Below are positions 16,603-24,609 of a stretch of 37,361 nucleotides of DNA, one piece after another. The translations under genes and the position numbers were made by a program. The DNA comes from Methylobacteriaceae bacterium (GTDB lineage Bacteria; Pseudomonadota; Alphaproteobacteria; Rhizobiales; Beijerinckiaceae). Numbering within the stretch: position 1 is the stretch's first letter; every line of letters starts with the position of its first letter. The notes beneath the pieces were generated by a model, which did not search any database, was not told the DNA's origin, and saw only the letters and a list, made by a program, of their open reading frames with translations. The DNA lies in the NCBI GenBank assembly GCA_947444195.1, contig CANEZL010000046.1, positions 1 to 37,361 of the forward strand, in the 5' to 3' direction.

Positions 16603-17853
16603 TCAGCAGGTGCGGCCGGAGAGGCGGCCGAGCAGGAGCGCCTCCGCCTCGGCGCAGAGCCCGTCGAGATCGGCCGGGAGGTCCGCGTCCTCGGCGGCGA
16701 TCCCCGCGGGCATCCGCCCGGCGATCTCGGCGAGCGCGGCCTCGGCCCGGGCGCGGAATTCCGGGTCCCGGTCGATGCCCGCGAGCAGCGCCGCGGGGTC
16801 GATGGCGGCGGCAAGTCCCATGGGGGCGGGGGACGCCCCCTGCGGCCTTGCGGTCGCGATCCGCAGCCGCTCCAGCCAGATATCCTCGTGGATGCGGTGG
16901 GCGGCGGCCTGGATCTCGGCGGCGAGCCCGTCGCGGTCGGCCGCGAGGCGGTCGTGCAGGGGCGTCTGCCCGGTGAGCTGGACCCGCACCGCGGCGAGCC
17001 GCCCCTCGCCCACGGGCGCGAGAGGCTTCAGGGCGGCCTCGACGGCGGCCACGGCCGCGCGCTCGGTCTCGGCCGCGCCGAGATCCACCGCGATGCGGTG
17101 GAAGCGCGCCCGGTCGACGACGACGCGCTCGACGCCCTCGACCTGCCCGTCCGCCACCGCGACGATCACCGCGCCCTTCGGCCCGCACTCGCGCACGCTG
17201 CGCCCCTGGATGTTGCCGGGGAAGACGATCCACGGGTCGCGGGCGAGCTCGGCATATTCGTGGATGTGGCCGAGCGCCCAGTAGGCGTAGCCGCGCGCGG
17301 CGAGATCGGCGACCGAGCAGGGGGCGTAGGTCTCGTGGGCGGCGTGGCCCGTGCAGGAGGTGTGCAGGATGCCGATGTTGAACCAGCCAGGTACGGCGGC
17401 CGGGTAGGTGAGGGCGAGGTTCTCCGGCACCGCCCGGTTGGGGAAGCTGCGCCCGTGCAGGGCCACCTTGAGCGCGTCGAGGCGCACCGTGTCGGCGCGG
17501 GCCGAGGGGAAGGTGTGGACGGAGGCCGGCAGGGCGACCGCGCGGGTGATCACGCTCTCGGCGTCGTGGTTGCCGCGCACGAGGAAGACCGGGATGCCGG
17601 CCCGGTCGAGGCGGGCCACCTGGCGCGCGAAGAACAGGCCGATCGTGTTGTCCGCCCAGTCGCCGTCGTAGACGTCGCCGGCCACGATCACGAAGGCGAC
17701 GCCGCGGGCGATGGCGAGGCCCACCAGATCCTCGAAGGCTCGGCGGCCGGCGGAGGCGAGGCGCAGGGCGATCTCGGGATCGCGCGCGGCGAGGCCGCTG
17801 AGCGGGCTGCCGAGGTGCAGGTCGGCGGCGTGGAGGAAGCTGAACCGGCTCAT
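16603..17853 (-). CDS. YhaO/SbcD-like DNA repair exonuclease (metallophosphoesterase)
   Basis: A 416-residue Mre11-type nuclease. The start MSRFSFLHAADLHLG (17853) has a GAGAGA-like site upstream and begins directly with the first metal motif. Motifs in order are HAADLHLG (His, Asp, His), VAGDVYDGD, VRGNHD and YWALGHIHE, all ligands of the two-metal centre. The C-terminal 150 residues are helical and probably bind the ATPase or DNA. It is the first gene of a two-gene operon with the SMC-like ATPase 10 bases downstream. Its 111-base upstream region is shared with the divergent caspase-like gene. The pair parallels YhaO-YhaN rather than SbcDC, judging from the ATPase. Confidence 0.92.
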   Translation of the reverse strand: MSRFSFLHAADLHLGSPLSGLAARDPEIALRLASAGRRAFEDLVGLAIARGVAFVIVAGDVYDGDWADNTIGLFFARQVARLDRAGIPVFLVRGNHDAESVITRAVALPASVHTFPSARADTVRLDALKVALHGRSFPNRAVPENLALTYPAAVPGWFNIGILHTSCTGHAAHETYAPCSVADLAARGYAYWALGHIHEYAELARDPWIVFPGNIQGRSVRECGPKGAVIVAVADGQVEGVERVVVDRARFHRIAVDLGAAETERAAVAAVEAALKPLAPVGEGRLAAVRVQLTGQTPLHDRLAADRDGLAAEIQAAAHRIHEDIWLERLRIATARPQGASPAPMGLAAAIDPAALLAGIDRDPEFRARAEAALAEIAGRMPAGIAAEDADLPADLDGLCAEAEALLLGRLSGRTC

Positions 17854-17964
17854 CGGGCCGGTCTCTCGCGCATTCGTGACAGGATCCGATCCACCGTTCA
17901 GCCGCGATTCACCGCTACCGGCCCGACATGACGACCCGCCGGGACCGTCCGGACGGAGACGCCG

Positions 17965-20028
17965 ATGCGCCCATTCGTGCCTCTCGCAGAACGCCCGCCG
18001 CGCCGCCGGGGCCGGCCGACGGACGCCCGGAGGCGGGCGTTCGGCGAGGTGCACTTAGCCCTCTTCCGGCTGCTCGTCGCGGGCCTTCTCGTCGCTCTCC
18101 CCGGCTTATCGCGCCCGGCGCGGGCGCAAGGGGCGGAAAAGCGCATCGCCCTCGTCATCGGCAACGCCGCCTATCCGGGGGGCGCCCTCGCCGCCGCGGC
18201 CAACGATGCGGGGCTCGTCGCGCAGACGCTGCAGGCCGCGGGCTTCGACGTGGCCGGCGCCCGCGACCTCGACGAGGCGAGCCTGCGCCGGACGCTGCAC
18301 GAATTCCTCGACAAGGCCGCCGCTGCCGGTCCCGAGGCCGTCGCCTTCGTCTACCTCGCCGGCTACGGGCTGCAACTGGAGGGCGAGAACTACTTCGCCC
18401 CGGTGGATGCGCGCATCGCTGCGCCCTCCGACATCCCGGTCGCCGGGTTGCGGGTCTCGGACTACGCCAAGCGGCTCGCGGCGCTGCCCCTGAAGGCCCG
18501 CTTCGTCGTGCTCGATGCCGGGCGGCGCAACCCGTTCGGCGGGCGGGACGCGCCGCTCGCCGGCGGGCTCGCCCTGACGGAGGCCGAGCCCGGGAGCCTC
18601 GTGGCCTTCAACGCCGCCCCAGGCATGGTCGGGCCGGAGGAGGCGGGCCCCTACGGGGCCTATGCGCGGGCGCTCGCCGAGATGATCCGCGCGGGCGGGC
18701 TGCCGCCGGCCGCCCTGTTCGACCATGTGCGCCTGCGGACCGCCGAGACCACGAAGGGCGCCCTGGTGCCCTGGGATTCGGCCCGGATCGCCGCGCCCTT
18801 CCTCTTCCTCGAACGGGGGCCCGACGCGCCGGCCCTCCCGCGGCCCGAGGCCGCCCTGCGCGGACGGCCGTTGCCTGAGATCGGCGCGCGGGACGCCTTC
18901 GCCCTCTGCCTGGAGCGGGACGCGGTGGAGGATTATCTCGGCTTCCTGGCGGCCTACCCGAACGATCCGCAGGCGGGGCGGGTGCGCGCCCTGCTCGCCG
19001 CCCGGCGCGAGGCGATCACGTGGCGCGAGACGCGCGCCGCGGGCACGCCGCCGGCCTACTGGTCCTATCTGCGGCGCTACCCGCGCGGGCCCCACGCGCC
19101 GGAGGCGCGCCGCCGCCTGATGAGCCTCGCCGCGATGCCGGCGCCGCCGCCCCGCTTCGGCGAGATCGCCTACACCCTGCCGCCGCCGCCCGCGGAGGAG
19201 ATCGTCTACGTGGAGCAGCCGGTCCTGGTGCTGGCCGATCCGGTCTACGCGCTGCCGCCGCCCGCGGCCTTCCTCGCGCCCCCGCCGGCCGTGCTCGTGG
19301 ACCTCGCGCCCCCGCCGCCCCCGCCCGCCGCCCACCTCCTGCCGGTCCCGGCCTACGCCGCGGTGCCGGCCTACGTCGCCCTGCCGGCCCGGGTGGCGCC
19401 GCCCCCCGACAACCCGCTGTTCGGGCGCCTGCATCACGACCTCGCCGCCCCCCTCGCCGGGGCCGCGACGGGCGCCGCGATCGGTGCCGCCGCGGCGCGG
19501 GTGGCCCTGCCGCCTTCCCTCGGCGGGCGCGGCGGCCCGCCCGCCGCCCAGCCGGGCCGCCTCCTGCCGCACGCGCTCCCGCAGCCGAGCCGGCCCGCAC
19601 CGCCCCTGGCTCCGGGACCGCGCTCCGCGCTGCCGCCGGCACCGCCCGCTCAGATGCCCCTCGCCCAGCCCCCTGCCGCCCCGCCCCGCGCGCTTTCCCC
19701 CCGGCCGGACCAGACGGCCCGTCAGGCGGCCAAGGCGCGGGCGGGCGCCGAGGCGCAGGGGCGGGCCCAGATGATCCGGCAGATGCAGGCCGCGCGCCTG
19801 GAGCAGATGCAGGCGATGCGCGTCCAGCAGCTGCAGCGCTCCGCCCAGGAGCATCGCATGCCGGTGATGCCGCGCCCCGCGATCCCGAACCCGGCCGCCC
19901 CCTACCGCCCGCAGGCGCTGCCGCCCCAGGCCGCGGTGCCGCGCCCGGCCGCGCCGCCCCGGCAGGCGGCGCCATCGCGGCAGTCCCCGCCCGTCCGCTC
20001 CTGCCCACCCGGCAAACCGTGCCATTGA
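17965..20028 (+). CDS. Exported caspase-fold (peptidase C14-like) protein lacking both catalytic residues
   Basis: A 687-residue protein. The ATG at 17965 has a GGAG site; a GTG at 18049 just before the hydrophobic signal segment (LALFRLLVAGLLVALPGL, about 31-48, then ARAQ) is an alternative start. The caspase domain spans about residues 58-280: KRIALVIGNAAY, then VYLAGYGLQLEGENYFAPVD and VVLDAGRRNPFGG. In active members these read AGHG and DACR. Here Tyr134 replaces the catalytic His (codon at 18364) and Gly186 the catalytic Cys (codon at 18520), so proteolysis is not expected. A Pro-rich region, a Gly-zipper-like segment (PLAGAATGAAIGAAAA) and a Gln/Met-rich helical tail follow. A periplasmic scaffold or binding role is inferred. 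It is divergent from the yhaO-like gene. Confidence 0.85.
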   Translation: MRPFVPLAERPPRRRGRPTDARRRAFGEVHLALFRLLVAGLLVALPGLSRPARAQGAEKRIALVIGNAAYPGGALAAAANDAGLVAQTLQAAGFDVAGARDLDEASLRRTLHEFLDKAAAAGPEAVAFVYLAGYGLQLEGENYFAPVDARIAAPSDIPVAGLRVSDYAKRLAALPLKARFVVLDAGRRNPFGGRDAPLAGGLALTEAEPGSLVAFNAAPGMVGPEEAGPYGAYARALAEMIRAGGLPPAALFDHVRLRTAETTKGALVPWDSARIAAPFLFLERGPDAPALPRPEAALRGRPLPEIGARDAFALCLERDAVEDYLGFLAAYPNDPQAGRVRALLAARREAITWRETRAAGTPPAYWSYLRRYPRGPHAPEARRRLMSLAAMPAPPPRFGEIAYTLPPPPAEEIVYVEQPVLVLADPVYALPPPAAFLAPPPAVLVDLAPPPPPPAAHLLPVPAYAAVPAYVALPARVAPPPDNPLFGRLHHDLAAPLAGAATGAAIGAAAARVALPPSLGGRGGPPAAQPGRLLPHALPQPSRPAPPLAPGPRSALPPAPPAQMPLAQPPAAPPRALSPRPDQTARQAAKARAGAEAQGRAQMIRQMQAARLEQMQAMRVQQLQRSAQEHRMPVMPRPAIPNPAAPYRPQALPPQAAVPRPAAPPRQAAPSRQSPPVRSCPPGKPCH

Positions 20029-20031
20029 GGT

Positions 20032-20061
20032 GGGGCCGGCTCGAACGGACGGGCCGGCCCC
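20032..20061 (+). terminator. Strong hairpin directly after the caspase-like gene
   Basis: GGGGCCGGC (20032-20040) pairs perfectly with GCCGGCCCC (20053-20061) around a 12-base loop, starting 4 bases after the stop codon. No T-tract follows. It probably protects or ends the transcript before the EEP gene 114 bases downstream. Confidence 0.45.
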
Positions 20062-20142
20062 GCGTTGAGCCGCGGCATCCCGCGCCGAGACCTTCACGAG
20101 AGGGCGGGCGCGGGCGAACGAGACGGAGGACACGGGACCGGC

Positions 20143-20898
20143 ATGCTCGACAAGTCCAGCCTTGACGCCGTCGCCGCCGAGCCCCTGGTCCAGGCCGACC
20201 GCGCGGCCACCACCTGGAAGATCGTGAGCTGGAACCTCCTGCGCCGCACCGGCGCCGCGGTGGGCGACCTCGCCGCGCTGATCGAGCAGGAGCGGCCGGA
20301 CCTGCTGCTGATGCAGGAGGCCACGCGCAGCATCGGGGCGCTGCGCGAGCGGGTGGGCGGCGTCTATGCCTGGGCGCAACTGCCGAACCGGATCCACGGG
20401 CTCGCCATGTGGAGCCCCACCCCCTGGGCGAGCCCGCCCGCCGTGGTGCCCCTGCCCGCCGGCGCCATGTTCGAGCGGGTCTCCCAGGTGCTCGACCTCG
20501 GCGCCTTCGGCGTCGCCAACGTCCACCTCTCGCACGGGCAGGTGCTGAACCGGCGTCAGCTCCAGCGCGTCATCGCCGCGCTCCCCGAGCGGGCGGCGAT
20601 CCTCGGCGACTACAACATCGTCGGCCCGGCCCTGATGCCGGGCTTCCGGGACGTCGGGCCGCGGGCCTCGACGCACGCGATGGCGCGGATGGTGCCGCTG
20701 CGCCTCGACCGCTGCCTCGTGCGCGGGCTCGCCTGCCACGCGCACGCGGTGCTGCCGCGCGGGCCCTCCGACCACCGGCCCATCGTGGTGCATCTGCGCC
20801 CCGCGCCGGAGGCCTCGGCGCCCCGGCGCCTCAGAGGTATGGCAGCAGCAATCGCGCGGCTGCGTCGCGAAGGCGGACGGGCAGGGGCCGGGCCGTGA
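20143..20898 (+). CDS. EEP-family (endonuclease/exonuclease/phosphatase) hydrolase
   Basis: A 251-residue metal-dependent phosphodiesterase-fold protein, shorter than Xth. The ATG at 20143 is preceded by ACGGAGGA at a rather long spacing of 12 bases. Motifs in order are KIVSWNLLRRTG (Asn), LLLMQEATRS (metal Glu), NVHLSHGQ, ILGDYNIVGP (Asp-x-Asn), and SDHRPIVVHL (catalytic Asp-His). No signal peptide. In E. coli an EEP protein (YbhP) is encoded with cardiolipin synthase ClsB; here the EEP gene converges with a cardiolipin synthase gene and overlaps its end by 68 bases, so a phospholipid role is possible. The substrate, DNA or phospholipid or other, is not decidable. The C-terminus beyond about residue 230 is low-complexity. 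Confidence 0.87.
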   Translation: MLDKSSLDAVAAEPLVQADRAATTWKIVSWNLLRRTGAAVGDLAALIEQERPDLLLMQEATRSIGALRERVGGVYAWAQLPNRIHGLAMWSPTPWASPPAVVPLPAGAMFERVSQVLDLGAFGVANVHLSHGQVLNRRQLQRVIAALPERAAILGDYNIVGPALMPGFRDVGPRASTHAMARMVPLRLDRCLVRGLACHAHAVLPRGPSDHRPIVVHLRPAPEASAPRRLRGMAAAIARLRREGGRAGAGP

Positions 20899-22267
20899 GG
20901 TCCTCCGCCCGGAGCGGCGTCTCCATCTTCGAGCGGACGAAGCGGTCGATCTCCGCGGCGATTCCCGTGTCGTAGAGCTCCACGTTCAGCTCGAAGTTGA
21001 GGCGGAAGCTGCGCATGTCCCAGTTCGCGCTGCCGACGAAGGACCACGCCCCGTCGACGGTGAGCGCCTTCGAGTGGTCGAAGGGCGGCTCGTCGAGCCA
21101 GATGCGCACCCCGCTCTCCAGCAGGGACAGGACGTGGGCGCGGGTCGCCCAGTCCACGAAGACGTGGTCGCTGCGCCGCGGGATCACGATGTCCACGGCG
21201 ACGCCCCGCTCGGCGGCGAGCGCCAGGGTGCTCATCACCACCTCGTCGGGCAGGAAGTAGGGGGTCACGAAGCGCACGCTCTCCCGGGCGCCGGTGAGCG
21301 CGTGCAGGATCACCGCCTCGATCTTCTGCACGTCCGCGTCCGGCCCGGAGGTGACGGCGCGGGCGATGGTCGGCCCCGAGGGTTCGAGGTTCGGGAACCA
21401 GGGCTCCCCGTCGAGGATCTCGCCGCTGACGAAGGCCCAGTCGCTGGCGAACGCCGTCATCAGCTGCTCCACCACCGGGCCGGCGATGCGGAAATGCGTG
21501 TCGCGGATCGGGTGTTCGGGCCGCGTGGCGAGGCGGTTGGGCTGCGAGATGTTCACGCCGCCGGTGAAGGCGACGCGCCCGTCGGCGATGAGCAGCTTCT
21601 TGTGGTTGCGCAGGTTGAGGAAGGGCATCCGCCAGGGCAGGGCCGAGTGCATGAACAGGCCGGCGGGGACGCCGGCCGCGCGCAGGCGCCGCCAGGCGGG
21701 CGCCCGGAAATAGCCGCCGCCGATCCCGTCGATGATGACGCGCACGGCGACGCCGCGCCCGTGGGCCGCCGCCAGCGCCTCGCAGAAGGTGCGCCCGGTC
21801 GGGTCGTCGCGGAAGATGTAGCTCGTCAGCACGAGGCTCTCGCGCGCCTCGCCGATCGCCGCCAGCATGGCCGGATAGGCCTCGTCGCCGTTGCGGTAGT
21901 GCCGCACGGCGTTGCCGGCGACGGCGGGCAGGCCGGTGATGCGGCGCACCGCCCGGTCGAGGGGCCAGAGGGCGCGCGGCACCACCGCCTCCTCCACGCT
22001 CGGCGGGTCCAGGGCCTCGGACGGCTTGGTGCGCAGGCGGCGGGCGCGGCGCGTCACCCGGTTGATGCCGAACATCAGGTAGAGCACCGTGCCGAGCACC
22101 GGGGTCAGCCAGGCGAGGCCGACCCAGGCCACGGCGACGCTGACCCGCCGCTTGCGCAGCAGCGCGTGCACGCTGACGGCGAGCGCCAGCACGGTCCCCA
22201 GCACCGCGAGGACGTCGGCGCGGAGCACGGCGGTCGATTGGACCCAGCGGATCAGCGCGTCTTCCAC
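20831..22267 (-). CDS. cls: Cardiolipin synthase (phospholipase D superfamily)
   Basis: A 478-residue membrane enzyme that joins two phosphatidylglycerol molecules into cardiolipin. Two N-terminal membrane helices (ADVLAVLGTVLALAVSVHAL and VAVAWVGLAWLTPVLGTVLY) precede two phospholipase D domains. These have the catalytic motifs HKKLLIADGRVAFTGGVNI and HSKALTVDGAWSFVGSANWD, including both HxKx4D cores. The frame is open far upstream because of the high GC, but the protein can only begin near GTG 22267, as no ATG precedes the first helix; the ribosome site there is weak. The last 68 bases overlap the convergent EEP gene. FUSC lies 101 bases upstream on the same strand. The closing LLLPYL tail is intact. 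Confidence 0.93.
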   Translation of the reverse strand: MEDALIRWVQSTAVLRADVLAVLGTVLALAVSVHALLRKRRVSVAVAWVGLAWLTPVLGTVLYLMFGINRVTRRARRLRTKPSEALDPPSVEEAVVPRALWPLDRAVRRITGLPAVAGNAVRHYRNGDEAYPAMLAAIGEARESLVLTSYIFRDDPTGRTFCEALAAAHGRGVAVRVIIDGIGGGYFRAPAWRRLRAAGVPAGLFMHSALPWRMPFLNLRNHKKLLIADGRVAFTGGVNISQPNRLATRPEHPIRDTHFRIAGPVVEQLMTAFASDWAFVSGEILDGEPWFPNLEPSGPTIARAVTSGPDADVQKIEAVILHALTGARESVRFVTPYFLPDEVVMSTLALAAERGVAVDIVIPRRSDHVFVDWATRAHVLSLLESGVRIWLDEPPFDHSKALTVDGAWSFVGSANWDMRSFRLNFELNVELYDTGIAAEIDRFVRSKMETPLRAEDLTARPLPVRLRDAAARLLLPYL

Positions 22268-22368
22268 GGTCTCAGGCTCGCTCGCGGGGGCAACCGTCCG
22301 CCGATATAGGCCGCCGCGGGCGGAGATCGGCGGCGGGAGTGGGTTGTCCCGCGCTAAAACGCGCGGCC

Positions 22369-24471
22369 CTATCCCCCGGTGACGGCCTCGCGCGGGCGCA
22401 GGGTCCCGATCAGCAGCTCCACCTGGCCGACGAGGCGGGCGAGGGCGGGGTGGCGCGCGCCGTCGGGCCGCGCCGGCAATTCCCGCCGGTCCTCGGCCAG
22501 GGCCGCCAGCGTCTCGGTGATCCAGCCCTCCCAGGCCCGGTCCTCGGGCCGGGCCGGCGCGCCCGCGTGGCGCAGCACGGTGAGGCGGGCGCTGATCCGG
22601 CGCAGGGTCGCGTCGGCGACCAGCGCCGCCTCCACCTCCGGGTGGTGGCCGGCGCGGGGCTGCTGCAGGGCCCGCGAGAGCGCGGCCTCCAGGTCGTTCA
22701 GGGCGATGCCTGTGCCGCGGGCGAGGGCGGCGAGCGCCGTCTCGTCGCCGCCGCCGAGCACCGCGCGGGCGAAATCCGCGTGCAGGCGGATCGACCGGCG
22801 CAGCTCCTTGCGCACCTGATCGGGCTCCCAGATCGGCCAGAGCACGAGGCAGCTCACCACCGCGATCAGCCCGCCGAGCCCCGTGAACAGGGCGCGCATG
22901 CCCGCGATCTCCCAGGAGGAATGGCCGGGCTCGATCACCTCGATCAGGAGGACGAGGAGCGGGGTCAGGCAGGCGATGAAGAACCCGTAGCTGACCTGCC
23001 GGGCCGCGAAGCCCACCACCGAGAGGGGCAGGATCAGCGCCGCCTGGAGGAGGGGCGTCGTGGCCACCTGCGCCAGCAGCGCGCCGACGAGGCCGCCGAG
23101 CACGGTGCCGCCGATGCGCTCCAGCGCCCGCTGCCAGGTGGCGGCGTAGAAGGGCTGCATGGTCAGCACCACCGTCATCACCAGCCAGTGGGTGAAGGGG
23201 CCGGACCAGACCAGGGTCGCGGCCAGCGCGGGGGCGCAGACCACGCTGGCGCGGATGGCGTGGCGGAGATTCGCGGAGGCCAGGGTGAAGTTCGCCGCGA
23301 GCGGGCCGACGAGACGCGCGCGCCAGGGCAGGGACCCGCCCCCCTCCAGGCGACCGCCGGGGCGGTAGCCCTCGGCCGTCGCGAGCTTGGCGCCGATCCG
23401 GACGCGGTCGGCGACGCGCTCGGCGAGCCGCGCCAGGGTGGCGTCGCCGCCGAGATCCGCCCCGAGGCGGGCGATGGCCGGCTCCAGGCGCGCGAGGTCG
23501 ACATGGGAATCCTCGCGGATCGCCCGCGCGATCACCACGAGGAGCGGGCGCAGGCGCCGCAGGAAGCGCTCGGCCCGTGCCCGCCCCGCGGGCTCGGCGC
23601 GCCCCTCGATCAGCTCGCCCACGGCGATCAGGCCGGAGAAGATCTGCTCGGCGGTCTCCAGGCGCAGCAGGGCCTGGGCGTTGCGTTCCGAGACCCGCTC
23701 GCGCGAGCGGGCGAGATCGAGGATCAGGGCGCGCGCGGTCTCGATGCCGGCGCGCACGCCCCGGCGGTGGGCGCGGGCATGGCCGTCGAAGGCGGCGGCC
23801 TCGCCTTGCGTCGCCAGCGCCTCGAGGTCGCCCGCGAGGCGGGCCAGCCCGTGCCAGACCTCGGCCACGGCCCGGTGGGCCGGCCGGTAGGGGTGCAGGC
23901 GCCAGAGCACGAGGGCGAGGAAGGTCGCCCAGAGGCCGCCGGCCGCGAACATCAGCGCCGTCAGCCCCGCCTGTTCCGGGCCGAGGGGCCGGTCGAGGGC
24001 GATGCAGAGCACCACCACGAGGACGTTGCCCGCCGCCTGCGCCTGCACGCTCCAGACCCGGGCATAGGCGCAGGCGAAGATCACCGCGCAGGCGAGCGGC
24101 ACCACGACGACGGGCCCGAGGGGCTGGACCAGCCCGAACCCGCCCCAGATCAGGCCGCCCAGCACCGAGAAGGCGGTGAGCACGCGTAGGCGCAGGCGGA
24201 TGGGGCCGCCCGTGTCGCAGAAGCAGGCGAGGTTGGCCGCGAGCGCCATGGAGAGCAGGGGCGCCCAGTGCAGCCACGCCTCGAGCAGGATCACGACGCC
24301 GAAGGCGAAGCCCGCGCGCACGCCCTCCGCGAGGCTGATCCCGCGCGGGTCGAGGGCGATGGGCAGGCGGGCCAGATCGCTGCCCGGCCGGCCGAGGCTG
24401 CCCCGGGCGCCGATCCGGCGCCGGATCGGCACGGTCGACGGCGGGGTGGAGGAACGTGGGGAAACGGGCAA
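22369..24471 (-). CDS. FUSC-family inner-membrane protein (YccS/AaeB-like)
   Basis: A 700-residue protein with two FUSC-type membrane halves. Residues about 50-190 contain six helices (for example GVRAGFAFGVVILLEAWLHW). A soluble helical region follows to about 380, then a second membrane block of about six helices (HSSWEIAGMRALFTGLGGLI and nearby) and a cytosolic tail. Members include the aromatic-acid exporter AaeB and YccS; substrates of most are unknown. The start is uncertain: TTG at 24471 with GGAG upstream, or GTG at 24432 without a ribosome site. No HlyD-type periplasmic partner gene is adjacent, so an AaeAB-like pump is not supported. It may be co-transcribed with cls. Confidence 0.88.
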   Translation of the reverse strand: MPVSPRSSTPPSTVPIRRRIGARGSLGRPGSDLARLPIALDPRGISLAEGVRAGFAFGVVILLEAWLHWAPLLSMALAANLACFCDTGGPIRLRLRVLTAFSVLGGLIWGGFGLVQPLGPVVVVPLACAVIFACAYARVWSVQAQAAGNVLVVVLCIALDRPLGPEQAGLTALMFAAGGLWATFLALVLWRLHPYRPAHRAVAEVWHGLARLAGDLEALATQGEAAAFDGHARAHRRGVRAGIETARALILDLARSRERVSERNAQALLRLETAEQIFSGLIAVGELIEGRAEPAGRARAERFLRRLRPLLVVIARAIREDSHVDLARLEPAIARLGADLGGDATLARLAERVADRVRIGAKLATAEGYRPGGRLEGGGSLPWRARLVGPLAANFTLASANLRHAIRASVVCAPALAATLVWSGPFTHWLVMTVVLTMQPFYAATWQRALERIGGTVLGGLVGALLAQVATTPLLQAALILPLSVVGFAARQVSYGFFIACLTPLLVLLIEVIEPGHSSWEIAGMRALFTGLGGLIAVVSCLVLWPIWEPDQVRKELRRSIRLHADFARAVLGGGDETALAALARGTGIALNDLEAALSRALQQPRAGHHPEVEAALVADATLRRISARLTVLRHAGAPARPEDRAWEGWITETLAALAEDRRELPARPDGARHPALARLVGQVELLIGTLRPREAVTGG

Positions 24472-24609
24472 GCGCGCGGCTCCGGAGCGCGCCCGGAAGC
24501 CCGCGGCACGGATCTAGTCCCCGATCGCCCGGGGTGGAACCGGCGCCGCTGCAAGGCTCCCCTGTCCGCCGTCGCGAAAATGCCGGGCTCGGCTGGCAGG
24601 CGGGGGCCC

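Noticed and set aside
13140..16976. A 1278-codon open frame on the plus strand opposite the YhaN-like gene
   Set aside because: It is an antisense shadow of a high-GC gene: composition is repetitive, with no recognisable domain, while the minus-strand frame has full ATPase motifs.
20831..24277. A single 1148-codon minus-strand frame that would fuse a long N-terminal extension to cardiolipin synthase
   Set aside because: The extension is an out-of-frame reading of the FUSC gene, which has clear membrane helices in its own frame. The synthase starts near 22267.
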